Shown here one piece after another: positions 51,587-60,214 of a stretch of DNA of 64,000 nucleotides; the first letter of the stretch is position 1; the number at the start of each line of letters is the position of its first letter. A program made the translations under genes and the position numbers. This DNA is from Paenibacillus wynnii. Lineage in GTDB: Bacteria > Bacillota > Bacilli > Paenibacillales > Paenibacillaceae. The stretch lies in assembly GCF_000757885.1 (NCBI RefSeq), contig NZ_JQCR01000003.1, positions 682,001-746,000 on the forward strand, written 5' to 3'. The notes below the pieces were generated by a model. It made no database searches. It was not told where the DNA came from and worked only from the letters and a program-made list of their open reading frames with translations.

Positions 51587-52273
51587 TTATGCTTTCAGTC
51601 GACGAAGTTCGAGGATATGTCCTCTAACAACTCGCACGAAATCCTTCACAGTCCCGCTTATATCATCTGCCGCTGCAATGGCAGAAATCACTGAAATGCC
51701 ATCCGCACCAGCAGTAAGGACGGGGGTGGCATTCGTCAGTGTAATCCCTCCAATCCCGACCAAGGGAATCGTTAGTCCATGGTCCCGCAATTCTTCAATG
51801 ATCTTAGTCCCTTGAACCTCTTTGGCGTCATCCTTCGAAGTAGTTGGATATATCGGACCGATCCCGAGGTAATCGGCTCCGTCAGCCATAGCTTGTTGCG
51901 CTTCCTCCAGTGTATGGGCAGAGACGCCCACAATCTTTTTCTCACCGATTTGCTGCCGAATAGAACGAGCCGGCTCATCGTCCTGTCCCACATGAATGCC
52001 GTCTGCGTCCAAGGCAATGGCTAAGTCGATGTCGTCATTGACGATAAAAGGGACGCTGTTCAATCGGCAAATTTGCTGCAGCCTTCTAGCCAGCTCAAAC
52101 TGGGCATCGCCTGTCAGCGCATCGGGTCCTTTTTCGCGGAACTGAAACATGGTTATCCCCCCGGCAATGGCCTCAGATAATACCTCTTCAGGTGACTTAC
52201 GGCAATTCATGCTGCCCATAATGAAATACACCTTCAACGATTCGCTTAAGTTGGTGCTGTTATATTGTGTCAT
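51587..52273 (-). CDS. thiE: Thiamine phosphate synthase ThiE
   Basis: The 228-residue TIM-barrel enzyme joins HMP-pyrophosphate and thiazole phosphate to make thiamine monophosphate. Seen are FQFREKG (pyrimidine binding), VNDDIDLAIALDADGIHVGQDD, IVGVSAHTLEEA and IGPIYPTTSKDDAK with GIGGIT. The start is ATG at 52273, after GGTGAG, overlapping the end of thiD by 14 bases. It is the last gene of the riboswitch-controlled operon. Confidence 0.93.
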   Translation of the reverse strand: MTQYNSTNLSESLKVYFIMGSMNCRKSPEEVLSEAIAGGITMFQFREKGPDALTGDAQFELARRLQQICRLNSVPFIVNDDIDLAIALDADGIHVGQDDEPARSIRQQIGEKKIVGVSAHTLEEAQQAMADGADYLGIGPIYPTTSKDDAKEVQGTKIIEELRDHGLTIPLVGIGGITLTNATPVLTAGADGISVISAIAAADDISGTVKDFVRVVRGHILELRRLKA

Positions 52274-53084
52274 GATGCTCACCCCGTACTCTATTTTGAT
52301 AGGCAAAATGGTTCGTTGGCCCGTGCCCGGCTCCAATGCCCAGTTCATCTTCAATAGCTGCTTGAATGAAGGCTTTGGCTGTACGAACCGCCTCAGGTAC
52401 TGCTTTTCCCCTGGCAAGCTCAGCTGTAACTGCAGCCGAGAAGGTACACCCAGTACCATGCGTATGACGAGTCTCAACCCGCTTGCTCTCCAAGTAAAGG
52501 AACTCATGCCCATCGAATAATAGATCGATCACACCTTCACTACTGGAATCATGGCCTCCTTTCATTACCACGTAACGTGATCCCATCGCTGAGATTCTCC
52601 GGGCAGCTTCTTCGCGGTCATGTAGACTGGAAATGGTTAACCCTGTTAATATTTCTGCTTCGGGGATATTAGGTGTGGTTACTAAAGCCAATGGCAGGAG
52701 GGATGTGATCAAGGATTGTACAGCTTCCTGCTGCAACAGCTTGGAACCTCCTTTGGCGACCATAACAGGGTCTACTACAAGATTCGTCCATCCGTATACC
52801 TTTACTTTTTCCGCTACGATACGAATGATATCAGCACTGAACAGCATCCCAGTCTTAACCGCAGCCGGTTGCAGATCATCGCCGATTGAAGTAAGCTGCT
52901 GGGCAACAGCTTCCATCTCTAAAGGATAGACACCCTGTACACCTAACGTATTCTGAGCCGTTACAGCAGTTAGAGCTGACATTCCATATACGCCCAGTTC
53001 CTGAAAGGTCTTGAGATCCGCTTGAATACCTGCACCGCCACCGCTGTCAGAGCCAGCTATGGTTAAGGCTTTAAATATCTTCAT
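52260..53084 (-). CDS. thiD: Hydroxymethylpyrimidine phosphate kinase ThiD
   Basis: This 274-residue ribokinase-fold enzyme phosphorylates HMP and HMP-P to HMP-PP. N-terminal AGSDSGGGAGIQADLKTF, MSALTAVTAQNT, and the C-terminal GTGCTFSAAVTAELARG anion hole with catalytic Cys/Asp region are intact. GGAG lies upstream. It lies between thiM and thiE and is expected to be co-transcribed. Confidence 0.94.
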   Translation of the reverse strand: MKIFKALTIAGSDSGGGAGIQADLKTFQELGVYGMSALTAVTAQNTLGVQGVYPLEMEAVAQQLTSIGDDLQPAAVKTGMLFSADIIRIVAEKVKVYGWTNLVVDPVMVAKGGSKLLQQEAVQSLITSLLPLALVTTPNIPEAEILTGLTISSLHDREEAARRISAMGSRYVVMKGGHDSSSEGVIDLLFDGHEFLYLESKRVETRHTHGTGCTFSAAVTAELARGKAVPEAVRTAKAFIQAAIEDELGIGAGHGPTNHFAYQNRVRGEHHDTI

Positions 53085-53109
53085 GGTTCGTTCTCCTTAG
53101 TGAGTTAAT

Positions 53110-53904
53110 TTAAGTCAGTTTCTTAATCTGGGACATTTCCTTGAATATCTCAGGGGTAACAAGCGCCAATTGATTCAGGAACTCCACCTGGAAGCTTCCG
53201 GGCCCTTGATGGGCCGTTAGTCTGGCAGCTATTTCAGCGGCAACTCCGTAGAAGGAAACCGCCTCGACAGAAGCTTCTAGGAAGTTCCCATTACTTACAG
53301 CCAGAAAAGCACCGACCACTGACGTGAGTAAGCAGCCTGTGCCCGTAACCTTGGTTAGTATGGGATGTCCATTGCTAACGATATATGTATTATCTCCGTT
53401 GGAGATAACGTCTTCTTTTCCTGTAATAATCACTGTGCAGACGAGCTTCCGTGCAGCTTTTTGGGCCAAAGCTATAACATCGCCTTCTCCTTCACCGGCA
53501 TCTACCCCTTTACTGGACCACCTCTCGCCAACTACATTCGCAACTTCAGCTACATTGCCCCGAAGAGCAGCTAGTTGAATTTGACTAGTCAGTGCTTGGG
53601 TAACGTCTGTACGGTAAGCCGTTGCACCTGCACCTACAGGGTCAAGGACGACAGGCACTCCATGTGTGTTGGCTGATTGTCCAGCCAGCAGCATCGATTG
53701 AATGGTATGGTCATTAAGAGTGCCGATGTTAAGGACAACAGCCCCGGACATTTTAGCTACATCCTGTACTTCCTCATGCGCATCTGCCATAAAAGGGGAT
53801 GCCCCCAGAGCAAGCAGGCCGTTAGCCGTAAAGTTGGTTACTACAATGTTGGTGATATTATGAACAAGCGGGTTTTGCAGGCGTACATTGGCTAGATAAG
53901 TCAT
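53110..53904 (-). CDS. thiM: Hydroxyethylthiazole kinase ThiM
   Basis: The 264-residue enzyme phosphorylates the thiazole moiety for salvage. [41 protein letters not shown] and [16 protein letters not shown] match ThiM. AGGGAGG precedes the ATG. Together with ThiD and ThiE it completes salvage from preformed pyrimidine and thiazole. Confidence 0.94.
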   Translation of the reverse strand: MTYLANVRLQNPLVHNITNIVVTNFTANGLLALGASPFMADAHEEVQDVAKMSGAVVLNIGTLNDHTIQSMLLAGQSANTHGVPVVLDPVGAGATAYRTDVTQALTSQIQLAALRGNVAEVANVVGERWSSKGVDAGEGEGDVIALAQKAARKLVCTVIITGKEDVISNGDNTYIVSNGHPILTKVTGTGCLLTSVVGAFLAVSNGNFLEASVEAVSFYGVAAEIAARLTAHQGPGSFQVEFLNQLALVTPEIFKEMSQIKKLT

Positions 53905-53929
53905 TTTAATTCCTCCCTAGGTTATGTTG

Positions 53930-54928
53930 TTATAAGTTAATAAAAGCTTCTTCGGTTTTCACATCTGTATGGAGAAGCTGATTCTCAATCAGCCATTGGT
54001 GAACATTCTCCCAAGATTCCGGGTCCTGATAACCAAATGTCTGATCACCCGCATCCATTAGCGGCAGCAGGATTTGCAAGCTTTGTTGCTCAATGTCCTT
54101 ATCCAGTGGAGAGGTTGCATCCTCATGCTTGAGCAGGATCGAGAGGGCTTCATCCGGGTGCTCTTGCACATACTGCTGACCTTTGGTGATGGCGGTCATG
54201 AATTTTTTTAAATACGTATTATTGTTCTTTAGGCCTTGTTCGCTTGCTACTAGCACCAGTTCATAATAGTCCGGGACTCCATAATCAGTCGGATGGATTG
54301 AAGTCACAGGATGACCCTCTTTGGCCAAGATCAGCGCCTCGTGATTAATGAAACCGCCCATGATGGCATCCACTTTATCTGTGGAAATTGCCGGGATAAG
54401 ATCAAATCCAACATCGATCAGGTTTGCACTCTGCGGATCTCCGCCATCATTCTTAATCATTGTCTTCACCATTGCTTCATATAGAGGGATGGAGGAGTAA
54501 CCGATACTTTTACCCATCAAATCTTTAGGACGTTGTACTGCACCTTCTGCGGGAATCAGCAGATGATTCAGTGGATGTCTGACTATGGCAGCGATGGATT
54601 GCACCGGGATTTGCTCAGCGCGGGCCATGAGTACCTGAGGTTGATAGCTAAGTGCCAGATCAATCTGATTAGCCGCGACTAGCTTCAGGCCGTCATTGCC
54701 GTCCGCAGGCATTCGGATTTCTACATCCAGACCTTCTTCAGCAAAAAAGCCTTGGCTCTCCGCTGCATAAAATAAAGAGTGCACGGCATTCGGATACCAG
54801 TCGAGCATAAGGGTAAGCTTCTGCAAAGGCTGTTTAGATTTACCCGCCGAACAACCGCCTAGAATTAGAAAGATGCAAAGTAGTAATAGGGAGACTGACA
54901 CTCTTAATTTAGTATTGGTATACATCAT
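53930..54928 (-). CDS. thiY: Thiamine-precursor ABC transporter, substrate-binding lipoprotein (ThiY-like)
   Basis: The 332-residue lipoprotein (lipobox LGGC) has the NMT1/THI5-like fold: LTLMLDWYPNAVHSLFYAAESQGFF, LDVEIRMPADGNDGLKLVAAN, and GVPDYYELVLVAS. In Bacillus, such proteins bind formylaminopyrimidine or HMP precursors. It follows permease and ATPase genes under a TPP riboswitch. The gene overlaps the permease by 4 bases. Confidence 0.85.
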   Translation of the reverse strand: MMYTNTKLRVSVSLLLLCIFLILGGCSAGKSKQPLQKLTLMLDWYPNAVHSLFYAAESQGFFAEEGLDVEIRMPADGNDGLKLVAANQIDLALSYQPQVLMARAEQIPVQSIAAIVRHPLNHLLIPAEGAVQRPKDLMGKSIGYSSIPLYEAMVKTMIKNDGGDPQSANLIDVGFDLIPAISTDKVDAIMGGFINHEALILAKEGHPVTSIHPTDYGVPDYYELVLVASEQGLKNNNTYLKKFMTAITKGQQYVQEHPDEALSILLKHEDATSPLDKDIEQQSLQILLPLMDAGDQTFGYQDPESWENVHQWLIENQLLHTDVKTEEAFINL

Positions 54929-55704
54929 GAGTTGGATGAACCTCTTTTCATGAATAGAATTTTTTCAAGCAAGACTAGGATTAGAAAAAGGACAAGGCCA
55001 AGTGCAGACAGCAAGAATACGGCCGCGAACATCTCATCACTTTGCAGATTCCCGGCCATACGGCGGCTGAAATAACCAAGGCCCTTGCTGCCCCCGAGCC
55101 ATTCGCCAATCGTTGCTCCGATCACACAATATACAATCGATAGTTTCAAGCCGGAAAAAAATGAGGGCAGTGCCAGCGGAATCTGGATCTTTGTAAGCAG
55201 GTGCCATCGGTTTGCGCCCATAGTTAATAATAGCTCTCTGTAGCCTTCACCCCCCTTGCGTAATCCATCAAAGCTACCCACCACTACCGGAAAGAATGCT
55301 GTTAAGAAGACAACGGCAACCTTGCCTGCCAGCGAATAACCGAACCAAAATATGAAGATGGGCGAGAGAGCGATTAACGGGATCGTCTGACTGATGATAA
55401 TGAAGGGATATAGTGCTTTTTCTAGCCTACGGGACAAATGCATTCCGGTACCTAACAATGAGCCTAAGACAACAGAAAGAATGAATCCCATAATTACTTC
55501 CTGAAGAGTAGCCGGTAGATGCTGCCCAAATAACAACCGCCGATTCTCGACTAGAGCATTCCAAATGGACGTAGGAGCCGGAAGGATAAACGATGGAATC
55601 CATTTCAGACGAACAACGGTCTCCCAGCACACGAGAAGGAAGAGGAGAAGGAGGAGGGCAAGTCCATAATCTCTAAGATAACGTTTAAGAGGTGTGAGTA
55701 TCAT
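54925..55704 (-). CDS. thiX: ABC transporter permease (ThiX-like)
   Basis: This 259-residue membrane protein has about six helices and the EAA loop GGEGYRELLLTMGANRWHLLTK-like (residues ~150-170). It matches the SsuC/TauC/ThiX permease family. It overlaps both neighbours, showing tight operon coupling. Confidence 0.86.
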   Translation of the reverse strand: MILTPLKRYLRDYGLALLLLLFLLVCWETVVRLKWIPSFILPAPTSIWNALVENRRLLFGQHLPATLQEVIMGFILSVVLGSLLGTGMHLSRRLEKALYPFIIISQTIPLIALSPIFIFWFGYSLAGKVAVVFLTAFFPVVVGSFDGLRKGGEGYRELLLTMGANRWHLLTKIQIPLALPSFFSGLKLSIVYCVIGATIGEWLGGSKGLGYFSRRMAGNLQSDEMFAAVFLLSALGLVLFLILVLLEKILFMKRGSSNS

Positions 55705-56452
55705 AAAGTCGTCTCTCCAAATCCTCCCGCAACTTCAGAAACCGCGGATCATAATTCATAGCAGAGTGCCTTGGTCTTGGTAAATCAACGATGAATTCCT
55801 GCATTGGAGCTTTTGATTGACTGCCGGACATTAGGTAGATTCGATCACTAAGCAGAATCGCTTCCTCCAGATCATGTGTAATGAATAGAACCGTCTTCGC
55901 AAGCCCATCCCATAACCCGGTAAGCCACTTGTGCATTTCCCGTTTAGTTATAGCGTCAAGAGCGCCAAAAGGTTCATCCAGCAGCATAAGCTCCGCTCCG
56001 GTTACAAGGGTTCTTAAAAAAGCGATCCGCTGCCTCATACCACCCGATAATTCATTCGGATAAGCTTGTTCCACTTCTGCAAGACCAAAGCGCTCCAGCA
56101 TCTCGCGTATCATCGAGATCGTTTCCGCTTTTGAGCGGTTCTGAGTTACTTCCCACGGCAGAAGACAATTGTCCAATACCGTCCTCCAGGGCAGTAAAAG
56201 GTCTTGTTGAGGCATGTAGGCAATGTTCCCTAATCGGGTAGTTGCAGTGGAGCTAGCTTCTTGCCAGATGATATCGCCGTTAGTAGGTTCCGACAGTCCT
56301 GCGATAATCTTGAAAAGCGTACTTTTCCCACAACCGCTGGGGCCAATGACAGAGACGAACTCTCCATGTTTAACTTTCATAGACAATTCTGATAAAACTG
56401 AGTATTTCCGTTGTGGGTCAAAAGAGTAGGACAAATCATTAATAGAGATCAT
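55685..56452 (-). CDS. thiZ: ABC transporter ATPase (ThiZ-like)
   Basis: The 255-residue ATPase has Walker A GPSGCGKSTL, signature LSGGMRQR, Walker B LMLLDEPFGALD and the H-loop FITHDLEEA. ATG at 56452 is preferred because it gives the normal family N-terminus (MISINDLSYSF); AAGGGGG lies 17 bases upstream, so initiation is not ideal. First gene of the thiamine operon; the TPP riboswitch and its terminator lie in its leader. Confidence 0.86.
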   Translation of the reverse strand: MISINDLSYSFDPQRKYSVLSELSMKVKHGEFVSVIGPSGCGKSTLFKIIAGLSEPTNGDIIWQEASSTATTRLGNIAYMPQQDLLLPWRTVLDNCLLPWEVTQNRSKAETISMIREMLERFGLAEVEQAYPNELSGGMRQRIAFLRTLVTGAELMLLDEPFGALDAITKREMHKWLTGLWDGLAKTVLFITHDLEEAILLSDRIYLMSGSQSKAPMQEFIVDLPRPRHSAMNYDPRFLKLREDLERRLYDTHTS

Positions 56453-56479
56453 TGTGTTCGTAGACAAACCCCCTTCCAA

Positions 56480-56521
56480 ACAAATAAGACCCATCCATCT
56501 CCAAAGGAAATGAATGGGCCC
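56480..56521 (-). terminator. Riboswitch-coupled terminator in the thiamine leader
   Basis: On the minus strand, GGCCCATTCAT pairs over 11 bases with ATGGATGGGTC, followed by TTATTTGTTT. It lies between the TPP aptamer and the first ATG, so TPP binding likely promotes its formation. Confidence 0.75.
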
Positions 56522-56565
56522 AAAATTCTCGTCTGCATAGGTATGCATCACTTGAAAGTCCGGTT

Positions 56566-56652
56566 CCACTTCCCTCCGCTGGTATGATCCAGATCAGGTT
56601 CCAAGGGTCCGGAGGTTGAACTCCATCTCAGTCAAGTAGACTCCCCTAGTGA
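56566..56652 (-). ncRNA. TPP riboswitch (THI element)
   Basis: The minus-strand sequence has the conserved CTGAGATGG, GACCCTTGGAACCTGATCTGG and ATCATACCAGCGGAGGGAAGTG of the TPP aptamer. It precedes the thiamine transport/salvage operon, so thiamine pyrophosphate should switch the operon off by transcription termination at 56480-56521. Confidence 0.95.
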
Positions 56653-56689
56653 AATAAATAGGTCGATATTGAATTCTTAAGTGGTTTTA

Positions 56690-56717
56690 AATATACCATA
56701 TCTTATCGATATGTAAA
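56690..56717 (-). promoter_or_regulatory. Promoter of the thiamine operon
   Basis: On the minus strand, TTTACA (56712-56717) and TATATT (56690-56695) are separated by 16 bases. Transcription would start near 56683, about 30 bases before the riboswitch. Confidence 0.65.
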
Positions 56718-56747
56718 GAGTTGGGAGAGACTTTAGCCTTTTCAATA

Positions 56748-57332
56748 CTAAGATTTACGGAGTCCTGTCACAAACAGCGTAATTATGCCTTTTACGATCT
56801 GTTCTTTGGAATCTCCGTGAACCTTTTGCTGGTACAAATAGAGGTCTGGACTGAGTACGGAAATCAATGCTGTAGCAGCAAATTTGGGGTTCACGGAGAT
56901 GATTTCATTACGGTCGGAAGCTTGTTGAATCAGCTCGGCCAGCACTGCACTTAGTCTTTGGAAAAAAGGATGTTCGAAGTGGGTGAGCTGTTTTTTACCG
57001 GTGAATTCAGACTTAATAAGCTGCAGCAGCTCCGCATGTTGAGCGATGAAATCGATAACTCTCTCAATACTGTTCTGAAGACGCTCCAATGCAGGAATCT
57101 CGGAACCGGACTGCTGAACCTCTTGCTCCATTAGCCTTAAGAATCTCTCAGTACTGTCCAGTAGGAGAGCTGAAGAAATTTCACCTTTATCACTGAAGCG
57201 GCGGTATAAGGAACCCTGTCCAATGCCGGCTTTTTTAGCAATACTATACATACTGACCGCATCCAGACCATTTTCGGTAAAAAGCTGTCCGGCGGCCTCC
57301 AAAATTTTCTGTATATAGGGATCATTAGCCAT
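56748..57332 (-). CDS. TetR family repressor
   Basis: This 194-residue regulator has an N-terminal TetR helix-turn-helix (TENGLDAVSMYSIAKKAGIG then GSLYRRFSDKGEI, about residues 18-50) and a variable C-terminal ligand domain. It is divergent from a DHA2-type exporter. The palindromes at 57400-57413 and 57434-57447 are its likely operators. GGAG precedes the ATG. Confidence 0.9.
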   Translation of the reverse strand: MANDPYIQKILEAAGQLFTENGLDAVSMYSIAKKAGIGQGSLYRRFSDKGEISSALLLDSTERFLRLMEQEVQQSGSEIPALERLQNSIERVIDFIAQHAELLQLIKSEFTGKKQLTHFEHPFFQRLSAVLAELIQQASDRNEIISVNPKFAATALISVLSPDLYLYQQKVHGDSKEQIVKGIITLFVTGLRKS

Positions 57333-57390
57333 AAGAGAAGGGACTCCTTTAATAGAAATTAATAGTGTTAAGTAATGATGCAGAATCTAA

Positions 57391-57419
57391 TTGACATAGC
57401 GGACAATTGTCCGTAAACT
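57391..57419 (+). promoter_or_regulatory. Exporter promoter with operator inside the spacer
   Basis: TTGACA (57391-57396) and TAAACT (57414-57419) are 17 bases apart. The perfect palindrome at 57400-57413 fills the spacer, so a bound repressor would directly block RNA polymerase. The consensus -35 suggests high activity when derepressed. Confidence 0.75.
57400..57413. promoter_or_regulatory. TetR operator 1
   Basis: CGGACAATTGTCCG is a perfect 14-base palindrome between the -35 and -10 of the exporter promoter. Almost the same motif recurs at 57434. Confidence 0.75.
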
Positions 57420-57433
57420 AATGGATGGAGAAA

Positions 57434-57447
57434 CGGACAGTTGTCCG
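57434..57447. promoter_or_regulatory. TetR operator 2
   Basis: CGGACAGTTGTCCG differs from operator 1 at one base. The two centres are 34 bases apart. It lies just downstream of the predicted transcription start. Confidence 0.7.
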
Positions 57448-57523
57448 ATCAATCAATTATATAGATATACCCGCGAAGAGGTCAATGATACTCGTGCAAG
57501 GGGTTATTAGGAGGAGAAAGAGA

Positions 57524-59044
57524 ATGGAACAAACGATGAAGTCAGATGCGGACTTTCGGATATCCAGTATTTTAGTTCCGCTTATTGCGATCATAGCGGG
57601 CGTATTTATGGTTGTGCTGGACAGTACTGCGATGAATGTAGCTTTATCTACTCTGGTAGTGGACTTTCATACGAATTTGAATACATTGCAATGGGTGGTT
57701 ACCGGGTATATGTTGGCCCAAGCCTCAGTGATTCCCCTTTCTGGTTGGTTATCCGACCGATTTGGAGCCAAGACTGTATTTTTGAGTGCTATCGTATTAT
57801 TTACAATCGGATCCATACTATGTGCTACACCAAGCAGTGCCGAGTGGCTTATCGCATTCCGTGTAATACAAGGACTTGGCGGAGGTTGCGTGCTGCCGGT
57901 AGCCATGGCTTATGTCTATAGACTGAGTCCAATGAGCAAGGTCGGTGTAGTAATGGGGATTATGGGCATCCCGGTATTGTTTGCTCCGGCGATAGGACCC
58001 GTGTTATCCGGATGGTTAGTTCAATACCATTCCTGGCGTTGGATCTTTCTGATTAACATTCCAATCGGTATCGTATGTTTGTTCATTGGGTTAAGAAAAC
58101 TGCCTAAGGTAGAGAAAAGTCAGGTTGCCGGAGTCGATAAATATGGCATGATCCTGGGACCGTTAGCCTTTGCTTCATTATCTTATGGGGTAAGTCAAGG
58201 AGCTCAGGGCTGGAGTTCCGATAAGACTCTTATTGGGTTGTCAGTCGGTGCTGTAGCTTTAATTGCTTTTGTTATAGTTGAATTACGTACTCGAACTCCG
58301 CTGTTGGAATTGCGAGTACTCCGCTCAATAGACTTCAGCGCAGGCATATTAGTTCAGTGGGTGGCTCAGTTCGCCCTGTATGGGGCCTTGTTTTTATTAC
58401 CACAATTTCTGCAGCAAGCACGTGGATTTGGGGCATTTGATACCGGTCTAACCCTACTCCCCCAAGCGATAGCTTCCGGAATTATGATGCCGATCGCCGG
58501 AATACTATTTGATAAAATAGGGGTACGCTGGCTTGTGGTTTGCGGATTGAGTCTGGTATCGGGTGCTCTATACCAGTATTCACATGTTGATCTTACAACG
58601 GAGAGCAGGGATGTTATTCTGCCATTGATCATGTGCGGAGCCGGCATGGGGATGATGATGATGCCTATGAATACACATTTGCTCAACAAAGCGCCGCGGG
58701 ATCTCGTCAATCGGGTGACTTCGTTGACTAATTCGATGCAGCAGGTTATTAATTCCTTGGCGGTATCGACACTGGTTACTATACTTAGTTCCAGAGCTGC
58801 TGCACGGGGGATTGAAATGAGGGAAGCTGCAGCACAAGCCGGTGCTTCTGTTGGAGAGTCTACGCCAGAAGCAGTTTTGCACGCTACACAGCTTGTACTG
58901 GCCAAAGGATTTGATGATACCTTCCATATCATGATGTTCGTAGCAATAGGTGGTGCAGTGTTGGGACTCTTACTGCGCAGAGGAAGCAAAGGCGAAGAAG
59001 ACGGGTCCAAGAAGAAGGTTAGACCCGAAATCATGCATGGGTAA
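57524..59044 (+). CDS. DHA2-type (EmrB/QacA) MFS multidrug exporter
   Basis: The 506-residue transporter has about 14 transmembrane helices. It carries LDSTAMNVALSTL, the motif-A loop GWLSDRFGAKTVFLSA and the motif C-like GIPVLFAPAIGPVLSGWL. Substrates of the family include drugs, dyes and biocides; which are used here is unknown. ATG at 57524 lies behind AGGAGGAGAAAG; an upstream in-frame reading from 57425 overlaps operator 2 and is unlikely. Repression by the divergent TetR is expected. Confidence 0.9.
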   Translation: MEQTMKSDADFRISSILVPLIAIIAGVFMVVLDSTAMNVALSTLVVDFHTNLNTLQWVVTGYMLAQASVIPLSGWLSDRFGAKTVFLSAIVLFTIGSILCATPSSAEWLIAFRVIQGLGGGCVLPVAMAYVYRLSPMSKVGVVMGIMGIPVLFAPAIGPVLSGWLVQYHSWRWIFLINIPIGIVCLFIGLRKLPKVEKSQVAGVDKYGMILGPLAFASLSYGVSQGAQGWSSDKTLIGLSVGAVALIAFVIVELRTRTPLLELRVLRSIDFSAGILVQWVAQFALYGALFLLPQFLQQARGFGAFDTGLTLLPQAIASGIMMPIAGILFDKIGVRWLVVCGLSLVSGALYQYSHVDLTTESRDVILPLIMCGAGMGMMMMPMNTHLLNKAPRDLVNRVTSLTNSMQQVINSLAVSTLVTILSSRAAARGIEMREAAAQAGASVGESTPEAVLHATQLVLAKGFDDTFHIMMFVAIGGAVLGLLLRRGSKGEEDGSKKKVRPEIMHG

Positions 59045-59090
59045 AGTTCTCTAGTAAGGAATAATCATTCATTAACATACAAATTTGTTT

Positions 59091-59128
59091 ATACCCTCGT
59101 AGCTTCATGGGCTGCGAGGGTATTTTTA
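59091..59128 (+). terminator. Rho-independent terminator after the exporter
   Basis: ATACCCTCG pairs with CGAGGGTAT, followed by TTTTTATC. The remainder of 59129-59345 holds an inverted repeat, a promoter and a leader. Confidence 0.85.
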
Positions 59129-59231
59129 TCCGAATAGTTCTTACATTCAAGAGGACAATTTGCCAATTTGGGGTAAGATAAACAGGGTTGCTAAATGGTG
59201 ACTAATAGCACAGAATTCTTTATCTGCATAA

Positions 59232-59252
59232 TTCCGATGATTATTATCGGAA
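59232..59252. promoter_or_regulatory. Inverted repeat upstream of the amino-acid ABC promoter
   Basis: TTCCGAT and ATCGGAA form a 7-base perfect dyad with a 7-base spacer. It ends 6 bases before the -35 hexamer, a position usual for an activator. The regulator is not identified. Confidence 0.4.
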
Positions 59253-59258
59253 AAAGTA

Positions 59259-59287
59259 TTGACGGAGATGACATGACAGTGTACTAT
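59259..59287 (+). promoter_or_regulatory. Promoter of the amino-acid ABC operon
   Basis: TTGACG (59259-59264) and TACTAT (59282-59287) with 17-base spacing. The predicted leader is about 52 bases, before the ATG at 59346. Confidence 0.7.
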
Positions 59288-59345
59288 TCAATTTATCGGG
59301 TTGTACAACACCCATATAGAGAAGGATAAGAGAGGGGATTTACAA

Positions 59346-60188
59346 ATGAAAAAGCTAAGTTTAACGATTTTATTGGCACTGACCGTGGTACTGGTAGCGG
59401 CATGTGGAAACAATGCCAATAACAATAAGGCTGCTGAACCAACTGCGGCAACGAATGAGGGCGCTGCTGCACCAGCTGCTGAACAGAATAGTCTTGAGGC
59501 TGTTAAAGCAAGCGGCAAGCTGCGTATCGGTACAGAAGGTACATATGCTCCATTTACCTTCCATGATGCAGCTGGTAAACTTACAGGCTTTGATGTTGAA
59601 ATAGCTGAGGAAGTTTCCAAACGTTTGGGCGTGGAACCTGAGTTCTTCGAAACTCAATGGGACGGAATTTTCGCCGGGATGGATGCTAAACGTTTCGATG
59701 TTATCTTTAATGAAGTTTCCATTAATGACGAACGCAAAGTCAAATATGACTTCTCCGAATCTTACATCGTTTCCAAAGCCGTGCTGATTGTTAGCGAAGA
59801 TAATGAAGACATTAAGTCCTTTGCGGACCTGAAGGGTAAGAAGGCTGGTCAATCACTTACCAGTAACCTTTCCAAGATTGCTACTGACAATGGTGCTGAG
59901 ATCGTAGGTACTGAAGGTTTCAATCAGGCGATTGACTTGCTGATCTCTGGTCGTATTGATGCAACGGTTAATGACGGACTGTCTTTCCTAGACTTGAAAA
60001 AGCAAAAGCCGGATGTAAAAATTAAAGTGGTTGATGAAATCGCTGAAGGTTCACATAGTGCTGCGGTCTTCTTAAAAGGTAATGACGAGTTAGTCAAAGC
60101 CGTGAGTGATGCCATCACTGAAATGAAGAGCGACGGAACATACCTGAAAATTTCCGAGAAATATTTTGGGACTGACGTTTCCAAATAA
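59346..60188 (+). CDS. Polar amino-acid ABC transporter, substrate-binding lipoprotein (cystine-like)
   Basis: This 280-residue lipoprotein (lipobox VAAC) has the family-3 solute-binding pattern: GKLRIGTEGTYAPFTFHDA, LTGFDVEIAEEVSKRLG and VIFNEVSINDERK. It resembles B. subtilis TcyA-type cystine-binding proteins. The ATG at 59346 follows AGAGGGGAT; an upstream in-frame reading is not supported. It is followed by permease and ATPase genes. Confidence 0.86.
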   Translation: MKKLSLTILLALTVVLVAACGNNANNNKAAEPTAATNEGAAAPAAEQNSLEAVKASGKLRIGTEGTYAPFTFHDAAGKLTGFDVEIAEEVSKRLGVEPEFFETQWDGIFAGMDAKRFDVIFNEVSINDERKVKYDFSESYIVSKAVLIVSEDNEDIKSFADLKGKKAGQSLTSNLSKIATDNGAEIVGTEGFNQAIDLLISGRIDATVNDGLSFLDLKKQKPDVKIKVVDEIAEGSHSAAVFLKGNDELVKAVSDAITEMKSDGTYLKISEKYFGTDVSK

Positions 60189-60214
60189 TTGATGCCAAGA
60201 AGGATGTCTGATCA

